Assembly (NCBI GenBank): GCA_018241965.1
Contig: JAFECS010000006.1
Span: forward strand, 1-52,748
Direction of reading: 5' to 3'
Origin: Pseudomonadota bacterium
GTDB lineage: Bacteria; Pseudomonadota; Gammaproteobacteria; Berkiellales; Berkiellaceae
Length of the DNA: 52,748 nt
A program made the position numbers and the translations under genes. Below, in pieces: positions 52,191-52,748 of this stretch. Below the pieces are notes generated by a model, which did not search any database, was not told where the DNA came from, and worked only from the letters and a program-made list of their open reading frames with translations. The stretch's first letter is position 1. Each line of letters begins with the position of its first letter.

Positions 52191-52748
52191 ATGAAATCAG
52201 GCATTCATTCAAATAATGGCAACCAAACAAAAGCGGCTCGCTTCAAAGAAAATCGTGACCCTGGCTCTGCGTATAAAACAAGAACGGATAAAGCGCAGCA
52301 ATTACACACGTTCGTTATGGCATCCTGTAATGCTACAAATGAAAAAGACCTTGAGAAAAATTTATCCAACATAAAATATTTTATCGACATCAACGCTTCC
52401 GCTATTTTGCTTGAACGCAGTGCTAACCAAGATTCTCATCTTAATGACGCTTTACATTTACCCTTTAGCTGTCAGCAAAACAAACAATTTGCGCAAATTA
52501 TTTCCTGCCGATTATTCGATTTACTTGTTCACAAAATGAAAAAGCGACTTCATAACGATCAATTCCCAAGATTGATGCTGCAAAATCGAACCAAAGATGG
52601 GTTTATGGTTTTGCATTGTGCTGTAAAATCGGCTTATCCAGACATGGTTGCTAAGGTGATTACCCTGCTAGAAGAACATCCTGAAGCACTCAAAGCCAAC
52701 CTCTTAAACATAACCCAAGATGGCTTTATGGTATTGCAACACGCCTTG
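52191..52748 (+). CDS. ankyrin-like repeat protein, 5' part (runs off the window)
   Basis: An open frame of 186 codons from ATG 52191 to the window end without a stop, with AGGA 8 bases upstream. The first 130 residues are charged and unrecognised (starting MKSGIHSNNGNQTKAAR). Then two copies of an ankyrin-like repeat begin, NRTKDGFMVLHCAVKSAY and NITQDGFMVLQHAL, spaced about 40 residues apart, with LLEEHPEALKANLL between them. The DGFMVLxxA pattern mirrors the DGxTpLhxA of ankyrin repeats, with Met and Val changes. Further repeats are expected beyond the window. Likely another host-interaction candidate. Confidence 0.6.
   Translation, partial: MKSGIHSNNGNQTKAARFKENRDPGSAYKTRTDKAQQLHTFVMASCNATNEKDLEKNLSNIKYFIDINASAILLERSANQDSHLNDALHLPFSCQQNKQFAQIISCRLFDLLVHKMKKRLHNDQFPRLMLQNRTKDGFMVLHCAVKSAYPDMVAKVITLLEEHPEALKANLLNITQDGFMVLQHAL

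Overview
The window reads as about 53 kb of chromosome from an AT-rich gammaproteobacterium with an intracellular, host-associated lifestyle, most like the order Legionellales (Legionella, Coxiella, Berkiella relatives). The evidence is a standard gammaproteobacterial housekeeping core (ffh-rpsP-rimM-trmD-rplS beside ypjD and corB homologues, etfAB with ETF-QO, NAD salvage) mixed with eukaryotic-like proteins: an F-box protein with a bipartite nuclear-localisation-like motif, ankyrin proteins, a giant TPR protein and a candidate CE-clan cysteine protease. The genus is an inference; there is no rRNA here and no secretion-system gene to prove that any of these proteins is exported.

Layout. 1-5.4 kb: tail of an APH-type phosphotransferase, an unknown hydrophilic protein, an SDR oxidoreductase, an NpmA/KamB-type 16S rRNA methyltransferase gene broken by two tandem TGA codons, a truncated antitoxin remnant, a SAM methyltransferase and the F-box protein. 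5.5-10.4 kb: a double-glycine-leader peptide, hemerythrin and divergent LysR regulator, Nudix hydrolase, PhoU-like/PiT phosphate transport pair, and an unknown membrane protein. 10.4-15.3 kb: etfB-etfA, ETF-QO, a nested palindromic repeat, DsbC, Ogt. 15.3-21 kb: the ribosome/SRP operon and the ypjD-corB pair. 21-25.2 kb: a 1377-residue TPR protein ending in a degenerate poly(A)-polymerase-like domain. 25.2-33.5 kb: small secreted, enzymatic and membrane genes separated by many palindromic repeats, two of which supply the stop codons and last residues of the genes they follow. 33.5-35.5 kb: a cluster of two double-glycine-leader peptides around a macrodomain protein, followed by a secreted two-motif aspartic protease. 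35.7-39.7 kb: DUF2059, ankyrin and acidic effector-like proteins, a CPBP protease and a HAD phosphatase. 39.8-43.3 kb: tRNA-Ser(CGA), an AlkP-like/glycosyltransferase pair, and a vapBC module with its palindromic operator. 43.5-44.9 kb: the candidate cysteine protease. 44.9-49.8 kb: NAD salvage genes (nrtR, nadD divergent from pncA, pncB, nadE). 49.9-52.1 kb: cystathionine beta-synthase and gamma-lyase. 52.2 kb to the end: a partial ankyrin-like protein.

The most distinctive material is (a) the double-glycine peptide/macrodomain/aspartic protease cluster, (b) the TPR to nucleotidyltransferase-like fusion, (c) the H-N-Q-C ordered cysteine protease candidate, (d) the tandem-TGA methyltransferase and (e) the palindromic repeats that write a shared Thr-Ser-Pro-stop tail onto two unrelated proteins. 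Functions below are assigned by recognising motifs and family patterns by eye; no database search was possible.
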